Of a stretch of DNA of 64,000 bases, positions 7,923-20,212 are shown piece by piece. The stretch spans positions 1,713,137 to 1,777,136 of the forward strand of contig NZ_JAMTCI010000001.1 of NCBI RefSeq assembly GCF_024171765.1. Direction: 5' to 3'. The number at the start of each line of letters is the position of its first letter. Position 1 is the first letter of the stretch. A program made the position numbers and the translations under genes. A model generated the notes under the pieces. That model saw only the letters and a list, made by a program, of their open reading frames with translations. It made no database searches and had not been told where the DNA came from. The stretch comes from Williamsia deligens. GTDB lineage: Bacteria; Actinomycetota; Actinomycetes; Mycobacteriales; Mycobacteriaceae.

Positions 7923-10151
7923 GTGCGCCTGAGCCCGACCGTGCGCCACCGCACCCGTCGACCGTCCGTCGTGCTCGCGACCGTGGCCGCCGTCGTGGTG
8001 GCCAGTCCCGCAGTCGTCCTGCTCGCGGGCAGTGCGCCCGACGCGGCCGTCGAGTCCGGGACCCCCGACACGGCGGCGCAGACAACGGTGCGCCAGGTCG
8101 CACTCGACTCCGTGCCCAGCGTCGTCGTCGACCTGGTGCGGTCGGGTCTCGCCCGGGCCGGTGTCACCCTGCCGCCCATCGACCTGTCGTCGCTGCCGGA
8201 CCTGGGCACGGCGCTGCCGAAGGGTTTGCTCGACGCGCTGGTGCCGACGCCGTCGACGTCGACGACCTCGCCGGCCACCGTCACCACCGATCCGCGGACG
8301 CCGGTCTCGGCGGACATCCCGACCGGCGCGGTGGTCAAGGAGATCAGCCGACCGGACCCGTTCTCGATGGTCGCCCTCACCTGGGACGACCTCGTCGGGC
8401 CGACCGCTGCCGGTGCCGCCGCCGACGCCCTCGCGCAGACGACGGCGTTCGTCCGCGCCCAGAAGCCCGACAGGTCCTGGGGCCCGTGGCTCTCCGCCGA
8501 CGCGATCGACGGCGAACCCGCGCGCACCACCACCGCGATGGGCACCGAACCCATCTGGGTGGGTGCGACCCGTGCGGTGCAGGTCGCGGTCACCCGCGCC
8601 GGGGTGGCGACGCCGGCCCGGGAGGGGACGACCCTGCCACCGCAGGTCGGGTCCTCCACACCGGTACCCGGGTCCAACCCCCAGATGACCGTGACTCCGG
8701 GTGAGATCGCACCGCGTGCCTTCACCGTCCCGCGCGCTCCCGTCGCCGGTGACCCGCTCGCGCCCTCCGGTGCGGCCGGCGCCCCCGCGCCCACCGGCGC
8801 GACCACGACCGCCACGGCACCCGCACCGGTCACCACGTCGGCGGCTCCTGGCCCGTTGGAGAACGTCGTGTCGACCCTCAAGGCGGCACTGATCGACCCC
8901 GGCACGGGGACGCTGAAGGGTCTCGGTGGGGGCGCGGGCGGCGCCGCGACCGTCCCGGCGGGCCAGCAGCCACCGATCATCACGCGGGCGCAGTGGGGCG
9001 CGGACGAGTCGAAGCGGTGCGACCAGCCCACCTACGACCCCGCGCTGAAAGCCGCGGTCGTCCACCACTCCGCGGGCAGCAACGACTACACACCCGAGCA
9101 GTCGGCGGAGATCGTCCGCGGCATCTACGCCTACCACGCGCAGACGCTGGGCTGGTGCGACATCGGGTACAACGCGCTCGTCGACAAGTACGGCCAGGTC
9201 TTCGAGGGGGCGTTCGGCGGACTCGACCGCAACGTCCAGGGCACCCACACGGGCGGCTTCAACCGCGAGACCGTGGGCGTCGCGATGCTCGGCGACTACA
9301 ACGACGTCGCCCCGACACCGGACCTGATCCGGTCCGTCGGGAGCTACCTGGGTTGGCGGCTCAAGCTCGCCGGGCTCGACCCGAACGGCACCGCCCAGCT
9401 CACCTCGCAGGGGTTCGAATCGGCGCGGTACGGGGCGGGTGAGGTGTCCAACCTGCCGACGATCTCCGGTCACCGCGACTACGACAGCACCGAGTGCCCC
9501 GGCACCCTGGGGTACGCGGCGCTGCCGGCCATCCGGGCCGTCGCGGCGGGGAACCTCGCCGCCGCCGGCACCAGCGCGCCGACCGCCGCGCCCGACGCGG
9601 TGGCGACGACCTCGCCCACGAGCGCGGCTCCCGGGCCCGCGACAGCACCGGGTGCGCAGGACGTCCTCGCGACCACCGACACCGGCGAGATCGCGAAGAA
9701 GTGGCTGTCGACGGGCGGCGCCACCGGTCTGCTGGGCAACGCCCTGGACACCGAGAAGACCACGCCCGACGGCGCGGCCAAGTTCGTGGACTTCGACAAG
9801 GGCAAGATCTACTGGTCGCCACAGACCGGGGCGCAGATCGTCAAGGGTGTCATCGGCAGCGCGTGGGGTGGCGTCGGCTACGAGAAGTCGTCGCTGGGCC
9901 TGCCGACGTCCGAGGAGTCTTCGCCGCTCGACGGGATCATCACGCAGGCGTTCCAGTTCGGGACCCTGGTGTTCACGAAGTCCTCCGGGGTGGTGGTGCA
10001 GGTCGCCCAGAAGTTCGTCGAGGAGTTCATCCGCGAGATGAAGGCCCGCCTGCTCCCGGGTGCGGCATCGGCCCCGGTGACCGTCCCGACCACCGACGTC
10101 CCGGTCCCGACGACCCCGGCGGCCGTGGCGACCTCCCCACCCGCCGCCTGA
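7923..10151 (+). CDS. PGRP-type N-acetylmuramoyl-L-alanine amidase with LGFP-like repeats
   Basis: 742 residues. A signal sequence covers about residues 1-40, then a Pro/Thr-rich N-terminal half, then an amidase_2/PGRP domain (about 345-530). The Zn ligands are visible: VVH381HSAG, H517-RDY and C525 in TECPG. The C-terminal part (about 575-700) has LGFP-like units such as KIYWSPQTGAQIVKG and SLGLPTSEE. It would cut the muramyl-peptide bond. GTG 7923 follows GAGGGAG at good spacing. Positional orthologue of Rv3811, but the pirG/erp gene that lies between Rv3811 and glf in M. tuberculosis is absent: glf starts 37 nt downstream. Confidence 0.9.
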   Translation: MRLSPTVRHRTRRPSVVLATVAAVVVASPAVVLLAGSAPDAAVESGTPDTAAQTTVRQVALDSVPSVVVDLVRSGLARAGVTLPPIDLSSLPDLGTALPKGLLDALVPTPSTSTTSPATVTTDPRTPVSADIPTGAVVKEISRPDPFSMVALTWDDLVGPTAAGAAADALAQTTAFVRAQKPDRSWGPWLSADAIDGEPARTTTAMGTEPIWVGATRAVQVAVTRAGVATPAREGTTLPPQVGSSTPVPGSNPQMTVTPGEIAPRAFTVPRAPVAGDPLAPSGAAGAPAPTGATTTATAPAPVTTSAAPGPLENVVSTLKAALIDPGTGTLKGLGGGAGGAATVPAGQQPPIITRAQWGADESKRCDQPTYDPALKAAVVHHSAGSNDYTPEQSAEIVRGIYAYHAQTLGWCDIGYNALVDKYGQVFEGAFGGLDRNVQGTHTGGFNRETVGVAMLGDYNDVAPTPDLIRSVGSYLGWRLKLAGLDPNGTAQLTSQGFESARYGAGEVSNLPTISGHRDYDSTECPGTLGYAALPAIRAVAAGNLAAAGTSAPTAAPDAVATTSPTSAAPGPATAPGAQDVLATTDTGEIAKKWLSTGGATGLLGNALDTEKTTPDGAAKFVDFDKGKIYWSPQTGAQIVKGVIGSAWGGVGYEKSSLGLPTSEESSPLDGIITQAFQFGTLVFTKSSGVVVQVAQKFVEEFIREMKARLLPGAASAPVTVPTTDVPVPTTPAAVATSPPAA

Positions 10152-10174
10152 GCCGGGCGCCCTGTCCGGTCCGT

Positions 10175-10180
10175 TACCCT
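10175..10180 (+). promoter_or_regulatory. TACCCT, candidate -10 for a leaderless glf transcript
   Basis: TACCCT fits the actinobacterial TANNNT -10 consensus and ends 8 nt before the GTG of glf, so transcription would begin at or next to the start codon. No ribosome site is present. This would be the promoter of the galactan operon. Confidence 0.6.
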
Positions 10181-10182
10181 GA

Positions 10183-13317
<3,135 letters not shown>

Positions 13318-13337
<20 letters not shown>

Positions 13338-13941
13338 TGACCGCGCACGCGGCGAGGTCGCCGCGCTGATCGCGATCCAGGGGGCCGTCGCCGACGCCCC
13401 CGGCGTGCTGCCGGCGGCGCGGGGCCTGTCGCATCTCGGCGAACACGCACTCGGCTGGCTCGTCGCCGCGGGTGTCGGTTTCTCCGTGGCCACGGTCCGC
13501 GGTGACGAGGCCGCCCGCGTCCGGTGGGCGCAGGCGGGCATCGGGGCGTTCGGGGCCCATGCCGCGTCGGTCGTGGTCAAGCGTGTGGTGCGGCGCCGCC
13601 GCCCCCACGACCCCCGCATCCGGGTCGGCGTCGGCACACCCAGCCGGCTCAGCTTCCCGTCGAGCCACGCCACGTCCACCACCGCCGCCGCGATCCTCCT
13701 CGGACGGGCCGCGGGCCTGCCGCCCGCGGCACTGCCCGGGGTGCTCGTGCCCCCGATGGTCGCGTCGCGTCTCGTGCTCGGCGTGCACTATCCGTCCGAT
13801 GTCGCGGCGGGAGCGCTGCTGGGAGCGGTGTGCGCGGCCGCGGTCGCACGGGATGACAGACTGACCGCGCGCGCGATCGCGCAGCTCGATGCCGCCGGCC
13901 GTGCCCTGCGCGGGCGCGGGCCGATCAGGGGAGAACGATGA
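13318..13941 (+). CDS. decaprenylphosphoryl-5-phosphoribose phosphatase (PAP2 family)
   Basis: 207 residues with the three PAP2 phosphatase motifs: KRVVRRRRPH, PSSHAT and SRLVLGVHYPSD. Positional orthologue of Rv3807c, proposed to remove the 5-phosphate from decaprenylphosphoryl-phosphoribose made by the next gene product. GTG 13318 overlaps the end of glfT2 by 20 nt; no other start fits the frame. Hydrophobic segments alternate with the motifs, as expected for an integral membrane enzyme. The stop overlaps ubiA (ATGA). Confidence 0.9.
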
Positions 13942-14858
13942 GCGAGGAGCCGATCGAGACGACCGAGGTCAAGGGACCTCCGAAGTCTCTCGCGGCGGGC
14001 CTGGTCAAGGCCGTCCGACCACGCCAGTGGGTGAAGAACATCCTGGTGCTGGCCGCGCCGGTGGCGGCGGGTGCTGTCGGCGACGCCGACGTCATCGCGC
14101 GCACCGCGATCGCGTTCGTGGTGTTCAGCATGGCCGCGTCGTGCATCTACCTCGTCAACGACGCCCTCGACGTCGAGGCCGACCGCGCGCACCCCACCAA
14201 GCGCTACCGGCCGATCGCCGCGGGCGTGGTCCCGCGGTCGTTCGCCTTCGTGCTGGCGACCGTCCTCGGTGTCGCGGCGCTGGGGCTGTCGTTCCTGGCG
14301 AACTGGCAGCTCGCCACGGTCATCGCCGTCTACATCGCCATCCAGCTCGCCTACTGCTTCGGTCTCAAGCACCAGGCCGTCCTCGACATCTGCATCGTGT
14401 CGTCGGGCTTCCTGCTCCGCGCGATCGCCGGTGGTGTCGCGGCCGAGCTGCCCAAGGGCCTGTCGCAGTGGTTCCTGCTGGTCATGGCGTTCGGATCGCT
14501 GTTCATGGCGGCGGGCAAGCGCTACGCCGAACTGCAGCTCGCCGAGCGCACCGGCGCGAAGATCCGCAAGTCGCTCGAGTACTACACGACCACCTACCTG
14601 CGGTTCGTGTGGACGTTGTCGGCGACCGCCGTCGTGCTCTGTTACGGACTGTGGGCCTTCTCCCGGGACCACGACGAGAACGTCTTCTATGCGGTCTCGA
14701 TGGTGCCGTTCACCGTCGCGATCCTGCGGTACGCCGTCGACGTCGACGGGGGACAGGCCGGTGAACCGGAGGAGATCGCCCTCGGTGACCGTGTCCTGCA
14801 GTGTCTCGCCGTGGCCTGGTTAGTATGCGTCGGTGTCGCGGTCTATCTCGTCTCCTGA
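13938..14858 (+). CDS. ubiA: decaprenyl-phosphate phosphoribosyltransferase (DPPR synthase, UbiA family)
   Basis: 306 residues. Transfers 5-phosphoribose from PRPP to decaprenyl phosphate, the first committed step to decaprenylphosphoryl-arabinose. It has the UbiA aspartate-rich motif N74-D75-ALDVEADR, a second Asp-rich loop, and about eight or nine membrane segments. The ATG overlaps the upstream stop by 4 nt. Orthologue of Rv3806c. Its product is dephosphorylated by the PAP2 protein before it and epimerised by DprE1/DprE2, encoded at the right end of the window. Confidence 0.95.
   Translation: MSEEPIETTEVKGPPKSLAAGLVKAVRPRQWVKNILVLAAPVAAGAVGDADVIARTAIAFVVFSMAASCIYLVNDALDVEADRAHPTKRYRPIAAGVVPRSFAFVLATVLGVAALGLSFLANWQLATVIAVYIAIQLAYCFGLKHQAVLDICIVSSGFLLRAIAGGVAAELPKGLSQWFLLVMAFGSLFMAAGKRYAELQLAERTGAKIRKSLEYYTTTYLRFVWTLSATAVVLCYGLWAFSRDHDENVFYAVSMVPFTVAILRYAVDVDGGQAGEPEEIALGDRVLQCLAVAWLVCVGVAVYLVS
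14821..14826 (+). promoter_or_regulatory. TAGTAT inside the ubiA 3' end, candidate internal -10 for aftB
   Basis: TAGTAT lies within the last codons of ubiA and ends 6 nt before the GTG of aftB. The spacing matches the other leaderless sites in the window and the hexamer is AT-rich against very GC-rich surroundings. It could give aftB its own transcript in addition to operon read-through. Confidence 0.45.
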
Positions 14859-16842
14859 GTCCACGGGCCCGAACACACCCGTAGACCCCGACACACGTGC
14901 CGGCACCGACACATCCGTGGGCACCGGCGCGCACCGCGCCGCCGTCGACGACGGTCCCCGTGGAGGTCGCTTCGCCCGCCTGCCCGCACTCACCGCCGGG
15001 ATCAGCGCCGTCGTCGTCGCCGTCTTCTTCGCGTACGGGGCCTGGGAACGCCGGTGGATCGCCGACGACGGGCTGATCGTCCTGCGCACCGTCCGCAACC
15101 TGCTGGCCGGCAACGGTCCGGTCTTCAACGAGGGCGAGCGCGTGGAGGCCAACACCTCCACGGTGTGGACCTATCTCATCTGGTTCTGGAGCTGGGTCAC
15201 CGACGCCCAGGTCGAGTACGTCGTGCTGTGGATCGCCCTGGTGCTCTCGGTGGCCGCGCTCCCGATCGCGATCTGGGGCACCTACCGACTCCTCGACCTG
15301 CGCGCGGGTGTCGGCACGGCGGTCGTCGTGCCGTTCGGTGCGCTGATCTACATCGCGCTGCCCCCCGCCCGTGACTTCGCGACGAGTGGCCTCGAGGTCA
15401 GCCTCTGCATCTTCTGGGTGGCCGTCCTGTGGGTGCAGATGGTCGCCTTCGCCCGCCGTCCCGCCGGCGGCGACGCCGGACGGATCCTCGCCATCGGGTT
15501 CACCGCCGGCCTGTCGCCGCTGATCCGGCCGGAGCTCGCCCTCGTCGGCGCGCTGGTGCTGCTGCTCGTGGTCTGCTCGCCGATGACGTGGCGCCTGCGC
15601 ATCGGGTTCGCGATCGTCGCCGCGGTGCTCCCGGTGGGCTACCAGATCTTCCGGATGGGCTACTACGGCCTGCTGGTGCCGAACACCGCCGTCGCCAAGG
15701 ACGCGACCGGGTCGAAGTGGGAGCAGGGATTCCGATACCTCGGGAACCTGTTCAGCCCGTACGTCCTGCTGCTGCCGGTCGTGATCGCCGTCGTCGCCGG
15801 CGCACTGCTCTGGTTCGCACGGACCCGATCGGTCGACCGCGTCGCGACACCGGTGCGCGGCGGCCGGATCGCACGGTCGAGCGCGCGGCTGCGCAGCCCG
15901 GGAGCCGTCGTCGCCGTGTTCGTCCTCGGTGGTCTGCTCGAGGGCGTCTACTGGCTGCGGCAGGGCGGCGACTTCATGCACGCGCGCGTCATGCTCGTCC
16001 CTCTGTTCCTGCTGCTGCTGCCGGTCGTCGTCATCCCGATCACGCTCCCCCGCCTGCGGGGGGCCGCCCGGCGCGCCGTCACCACCGAGATCGTCGGTGC
16101 GGTGCTGTCCACCGCGTTCTTCGTCACCGTCGTCGTGTGGGCGATCGCCACGTCGCACTCGCCGGGGATGCACAACGGCACCGACATCGGCCGCAGCGGG
16201 ATCGTCGACGAACGACGCTTCTACATCCAGAACATGTCGATCAAGCACCCCATCACCGCGGAGGACTACCTCGACTACCCGCGGATGCGCGCGATGGTGG
16301 AGAACATCGACGAGCACGCCGAGCGGGGCGGTGTCCTGCTCCCGTCGGCCGACTACGACAGCTGGTGGTACGACCCACTGCCCGACCGCCTCCCGGCCGG
16401 CACACCGAAGCAGCTGACCGTCTTCTTCCTCAACCTGGGGATGACCAGCATGAACGCGCCCCTCGACGTGCGCGTGGTCGACCAGATGGGGCTGGCCTAC
16501 CCGATCGCCTCGCACACCGAGCGACTCGAGTACGCGCGGATCGGCCACGACAAGGACCTCGACACCGAGTGGGTCGTCGCCGAGTCCGGCGCCGTCGAGC
16601 TGCACCCGTTCCTGCCGCTCTACCTCGACGAGGACTGGGTGCGACAGGCCAAGGAGGCACTCACCTGCCGCCCGACCGAGGACCTGATCGCCTCCTACAA
16701 GGAGCCGATGTCGCTGTCACGGTTCAAGCGCAACGTCCTGCAGGCGCGGACTTTCACCGACTACCGGATCGAGCGCGTACCCCGCTATGAGCTGCAGCGA
16801 TGCAAGCTCCCGATCCCGCCGCCCGTGCGCGGCGGCCGGTGA
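14833..16842 (+). CDS. aftB: terminal beta-1,2 arabinofuranosyltransferase AftB
   Basis: 669 residues, slightly longer than the mycobacterial enzyme because of a Pro/Thr-rich cytoplasmic N-terminus. A GT-C membrane glycosyltransferase that uses decaprenylphosphoryl-arabinose to add the terminal beta-1,2 Araf residues on which mycolates are placed. The GT-C Asp pair D78-D79 lies in the first extracytoplasmic loop (IADDGLIVLR), followed by NEGERVEANTSTVW. About ten membrane segments precede a soluble C-terminal domain from about residue 450. GTG 14833 overlaps ubiA by 26 nt. Orthologue of Rv3805c. Confidence 0.94.
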   Translation: MSRSISSPESTGPNTPVDPDTRAGTDTSVGTGAHRAAVDDGPRGGRFARLPALTAGISAVVVAVFFAYGAWERRWIADDGLIVLRTVRNLLAGNGPVFNEGERVEANTSTVWTYLIWFWSWVTDAQVEYVVLWIALVLSVAALPIAIWGTYRLLDLRAGVGTAVVVPFGALIYIALPPARDFATSGLEVSLCIFWVAVLWVQMVAFARRPAGGDAGRILAIGFTAGLSPLIRPELALVGALVLLLVVCSPMTWRLRIGFAIVAAVLPVGYQIFRMGYYGLLVPNTAVAKDATGSKWEQGFRYLGNLFSPYVLLLPVVIAVVAGALLWFARTRSVDRVATPVRGGRIARSSARLRSPGAVVAVFVLGGLLEGVYWLRQGGDFMHARVMLVPLFLLLLPVVVIPITLPRLRGAARRAVTTEIVGAVLSTAFFVTVVVWAIATSHSPGMHNGTDIGRSGIVDERRFYIQNMSIKHPITAEDYLDYPRMRAMVENIDEHAERGGVLLPSADYDSWWYDPLPDRLPAGTPKQLTVFFLNLGMTSMNAPLDVRVVDQMGLAYPIASHTERLEYARIGHDKDLDTEWVVAESGAVELHPFLPLYLDEDWVRQAKEALTCRPTEDLIASYKEPMSLSRFKRNVLQARTFTDYRIERVPRYELQRCKLPIPPPVRGGR

Positions 16843-16946
16843 TCGGTCTCGAATGTGTAACGGCGGCGCGTCCCGGTGCGATACGTTTCTGGCTGGCCTG
16901 TACCTGCAGGTCACGTCGTCGCACAGGTCGTCGACGGATCGCCGAC

Positions 16947-16971
16947 ACGGGTTTGCCGGTGGCAAACCCGT
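16947..16971 (+). terminator. 11-bp hairpin after the glf-aftB operon
   Basis: ACGGGTTTGCC (16947-16957), loop GGT, exact complement 16961-16971. It lies 104 nt after aftB and just upstream of a TAGGCT hexamer (16976-16981) that could be a -10 for the mycolyltransferase. It may be a terminator or an operator, since it covers the expected -35 region of that promoter. Confidence 0.55.
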
Positions 16972-17064
16972 CACATAGGCTGCCGAACGGTGCGAGATCG
17001 CTGTTCGCGTACCGACCCTGAGCTGCGCGACAAGCGCACAGGACAAGAGAGTGAGCACGAGTCG

Positions 17065-18045
17065 ATGGGTGTGACCACACCGAAGAACCCCGCCTCCGGC
17101 GGCCTCGCGCGCCGCCTCGCCGCGGTGTTCGTCGCCGTCGCGACCCTCGCCGGACTCGGCGTGGTGGTCGGACAGGCGGGTACGGCGTCGGCCGCCCCGG
17201 GTGTCCGCCAGATCTTCATCAACGGCTGCGGCATGCCGGCGGTCAAGGTGCGGATGTGGACCCGGCCGGGCAACTACAAGACCGTCATCGCCCTCGACGG
17301 GCTGCGCGCCACCAGCGACGTCAGCGGGTGGGAGCACAACACCCGCATCGCGGACCTCGCCGATCGTGGTGTCAACGTCGTGGAGCCGGTCGGCGGTCTC
17401 GCGAGCTTCTACAGCGACTGGGACGCCCCCAGCAACTTCAACAACCAGCCCTACCGCTACCGGTGGAGCTGCGCCATCAACCAGAGCCTGATCCCGACGC
17501 TGGACCGCATGGGTCTCGCGGTCGGCCGCACGGGCAAGTACGCCATCATGGGCATCTCCATGGGCGGCAACTCGTCGATGGTGATCGGCGCGAACAACCC
17601 GCGCATCGACCACCTGTTCTCGATGTCGGGCTACCTGAACCTCTCGGCGCCGGGCATGCGTGAGGCCATCCGTATCGCCCTGCTCGACGCGGGCATCGAG
17701 GCCGGTGTCGGCCCGTTCAACTCCGACTCCATGTGGGGCCCGCCGACCAGCGTGCGCTGGCTCGAGAACGACCCGCTCGTGCAGATCGGCAAGATGCGCG
17801 GCAAGAAGGTGCGTGTCGCGGCGGGCAGCGGTCTGCAGGGTCGCTTCCCGGTCGATCCGATCGGACTGATCCAGGGCGCGCCGCTCGAGGCGCTCTCGCT
17901 GGCGCAGAGCCGCGCGTTCCAGGTCCAGGCGCTCATCAACAACGTGCAGATCACCTCGGACTTCCCGAGCACGGGCCTGCACGCATGGGGCTACTGGTCC
18001 GACATGGTGTTCCGCGCGCTGAACCAGGGGTGGTTCCGCGACTGA
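17065..18045 (+). CDS. antigen-85-type mycolyltransferase (single domain)
   Basis: 326 residues, secreted. The signal peptide runs to about residue 45, ending in TASAAPG. The alpha/beta-hydrolase triad is complete: S165 in GISMGG, E275, H306 (HAWGYW), with spacings of 110 and 31 much like those of Ag85A-C. The segments ALDGLRA, SGWEHNT, PVGGLASFYSDW and MWGP are family marks. It transfers mycolate from trehalose monomycolate to arabinogalactan or to another monomycolate. ATG 17065 starts the signal peptide; the frame is open further upstream to 16876 without homology. Positional counterpart of fbpA (Rv3804c). Confidence 0.93.
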   Translation: MGVTTPKNPASGGLARRLAAVFVAVATLAGLGVVVGQAGTASAAPGVRQIFINGCGMPAVKVRMWTRPGNYKTVIALDGLRATSDVSGWEHNTRIADLADRGVNVVEPVGGLASFYSDWDAPSNFNNQPYRYRWSCAINQSLIPTLDRMGLAVGRTGKYAIMGISMGGNSSMVIGANNPRIDHLFSMSGYLNLSAPGMREAIRIALLDAGIEAGVGPFNSDSMWGPPTSVRWLENDPLVQIGKMRGKKVRVAAGSGLQGRFPVDPIGLIQGAPLEALSLAQSRAFQVQALINNVQITSDFPSTGLHAWGYWSDMVFRALNQGWFRD

Positions 18046-18125
18046 CGGTCGCCGGACCGTGAGTCACAGAAGCCTCACGATTCACACAAATTCACACCAG
18101 TAACAGTGTGGCTTCCACACTTCGC

Positions 18126-18162
18126 GACGCCCTGCGTGTAGTTCTTCTACGCGTAGGGCGTC
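18126..18162 (+). terminator. 16-bp hairpin between the two mycolyltransferase genes
   Basis: GACGCCCTGCGTGTAG (18126-18141), loop TTCTT, CTACGCGTAGGGCGTC (18147-18162), with two G-T wobbles. The loop holds TTCTT and no T tract follows. It separates the two genes transcriptionally or acts as an attenuating structure. Confidence 0.7.
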
Positions 18163-18198
18163 TCGCGTGTCGCGGGACCTGCTGGGCGAAGGGTGTGG

Positions 18199-20103
18199 AT
18201 GGTGATGGGTGTGCGTCGTCGGCGGACGGATGGCGGTCGAGCGGGGCTGTGGCGGCTCGGTGTGGTCGCGGCGACCTCGGCGGTGGTGCTGTCGATGACC
18301 GCCACCGGGACGGCTCTCGCCGCTCCCGGCACCGGCACGGACACCCCTGCCGCGTCGTCGAGCGCGCCCGCGCCCAACCCCGCCCCCGTGGCGCTACCGG
18401 GCGTGAAGGTGACGAACACGTTCTGGTACAGCGACCGTCGTGTCGCGATCTGGGTGTACTCGCCCGCCATGGGGCGCAACATCCAGGTGCAGCTGCTGCT
18501 CGCCCGGGACTGGAACGCCTCGCCCACGGAGAAGTTCGCCCAGCTGTACATGCTCGACGGTCTGCGCGCCCAGGAGGACCAGAGCGGCTGGACGATCAAC
18601 ACCGACGCCGAGAACTTCTACAAGGACAAGAACGTCACCGTCGTCCTGCCGGTCGGCGGTGAGTCGAGCTTCTACATGGACTGGAAGCAGCCGGACAAGG
18701 GCAAGAACTACCAGTGGGAGACGTTCCTGACCAAGGAACTCCCGCCGGTGCTGGCCAACCAGTGGCGCGCCACCGACGTGCGCGGCGTCGAGGGCCTCTC
18801 CATGGGTGGCACGGCGGCGATGATGCTGGCCGAGCGCAACCCGGGCTTCTTCACGTTCGCGGCCTCGTTCTCCGGGATCCTGCAGCTGTCGTCCTTCGCG
18901 ATGCCCCAGGCCGTGCAGTTCGCCGTCCGGGACGCCGGTGGATACGACTCGGCCAAGATGTTCGGCCCGCCGTCGGACCCGGCGTGGAAGGAACACGACC
19001 CGTACCTGCACGCCGACAAGCTCAAGGGCGTCAGCCTCTACGTCTCGTCGGGCAACGGCCTCATCGGGCAGTACGACACCCCGTCGGACCTGCCGTATCT
19101 GGCGACCAACTACGCCGGCGTCGGACTCGAGGTGCTGTCCCGGGTGACCTCGACCCAGTTCGCGACGAAGCTCAACCAGCTCGGCGTCGCCGCGCAGGCC
19201 GTGTACCGCCCGTCGGGCACGCACACGTGGGGCTACTGGGAGTTCGAGATGCACCAGGCGTGGCCGCAGGCCGCCCGGGCCCTCGGTGTCGCCGCCGACA
19301 CGCCCAAGTGCGGCGTCGGCGGGGCGATCAAGCCCGTCGCCGACAAGCACAAGGAGCTCGGTCAGTGCCTGACCCCGGAGTACGGGGTGCCGGGTGGACG
19401 GGCCCAGGACTTCTTCGGCGGCCGCATCCTCTGGTCCTCGGCGACCGGCGCCCACGTCGTCGGCGGCGCGATCGGCGGGTCGTACGTGGCCTCCGGTGGC
19501 ACCGACGGGTTCCTCGGGTTCCCGATCAGCGACGAGCTCGGCACGCCCGACCGCAAGGGTCGCCTCACCAAGTTCCAGAACGGCTACATCTACTGGACGC
19601 AGGCGACCGGCGCGCACCCGGTCGCGGGCGCGATCCTCGCGGACTGGGCCAAGGCCGGTTACGAGCGCGGACCGATGGGTTACCCCACGGGCGACGAGAT
19701 CGACACGCCGAACAGCAAGGGACGGGTGCAGGGCTTCTCCCTGGGCGCGTACTACTGGACGCCGTCGACCGGGGCACATTCCGTGCAGGGCCGGATCTTC
19801 GACAAGTACGGCAAGACCGGGTTCGAGGGTGGATACCTCGGGTTCCCGACGTCGAACGAACTCGGTGCCGCCCGCGGCGGCCGCTTCAACCGCTTCGAGG
19901 GCGGCAACATCTACTGGACGCCGACGCTCGGAGCGTTCGCCGTGCCGACCGGCAAGATCTTCGACGCCTGGGGACAGGCCGGCTTCGAGAACGGTCGTCT
20001 CGGCTACCCGATCAGCGACCAGTTCGCGATCACCGGCGGGAACCGGGTGAACTTCGAGCGGGGGTACATCGAGGAGATCAACGGCGCGGCCGTCGTCCAC
20101 TGA
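18199..20103 (+). CDS. mycolyltransferase with C-terminal LGFP repeats
   Basis: About 634 residues. Signal peptide, then an antigen-85 domain (about 60-360) with a complete triad S201 (GLSMGG), E311, H342, the same 110/31 spacing as the upstream paralogue. From about residue 395 four LGFP repeats follow, marked by FLGFPISDELG, PMGYPTGDEID, YLGFPTSNELG and RLGYPISDQF. This is the architecture of the corynebacterial PS1/Cop1 mycolyltransferase; the repeats are thought to hold the protein at the cell wall. Possible starts are GTG 18193, ATG 18199, GTG 18202 and ATG 18205. GAAGGG ends at 18193, which rules out 18193 and favours 18199-18205. Confidence 0.93.
   Translation: MVMGVRRRRTDGGRAGLWRLGVVAATSAVVLSMTATGTALAAPGTGTDTPAASSSAPAPNPAPVALPGVKVTNTFWYSDRRVAIWVYSPAMGRNIQVQLLLARDWNASPTEKFAQLYMLDGLRAQEDQSGWTINTDAENFYKDKNVTVVLPVGGESSFYMDWKQPDKGKNYQWETFLTKELPPVLANQWRATDVRGVEGLSMGGTAAMMLAERNPGFFTFAASFSGILQLSSFAMPQAVQFAVRDAGGYDSAKMFGPPSDPAWKEHDPYLHADKLKGVSLYVSSGNGLIGQYDTPSDLPYLATNYAGVGLEVLSRVTSTQFATKLNQLGVAAQAVYRPSGTHTWGYWEFEMHQAWPQAARALGVAADTPKCGVGGAIKPVADKHKELGQCLTPEYGVPGGRAQDFFGGRILWSSATGAHVVGGAIGGSYVASGGTDGFLGFPISDELGTPDRKGRLTKFQNGYIYWTQATGAHPVAGAILADWAKAGYERGPMGYPTGDEIDTPNSKGRVQGFSLGAYYWTPSTGAHSVQGRIFDKYGKTGFEGGYLGFPTSNELGAARGGRFNRFEGGNIYWTPTLGAFAVPTGKIFDAWGQAGFENGRLGYPISDQFAITGGNRVNFERGYIEEINGAAVVH
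19380..20100 (+). repeat. LGFP repeat array within the mycolyltransferase
   Basis: Four protein repeats of about 52-55 residues, each with an xxYWTxxTGAHxVxG strand pair and an LG(F/Y)P turn. The repeats are diverged at DNA level, so no long direct nucleotide repeat is seen. Confidence 0.8.
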
Positions 20104-20110
20104 GCTGACA

Positions 20111-20137
20111 CCGCCGACAGCCCGGGGCTGCCGGCGG
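20111..20137 (+). terminator. hairpin after the LGFP mycolyltransferase
   Basis: CCGCCG-A-CAGCC, loop CGG, GGCTG-C-CGGCGG: 11 pairs with one A-C mismatch, 7 nt after the stop codon. Confidence 0.6.
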
Positions 20138-20212
20138 CCCGCCCCCGACCCGCCCGGCCCGATCGCGCACGCCGGTAGCCTGGCGGGCCGACACCGACGA
20201 GAAGGGGAGTAG

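Noticed and set aside
19380-20100. Direct DNA repeats in the LGFP region as a recombination site
   Set aside because: Repeats are seen only at protein level; the DNA is diverged and no long identical blocks were found.
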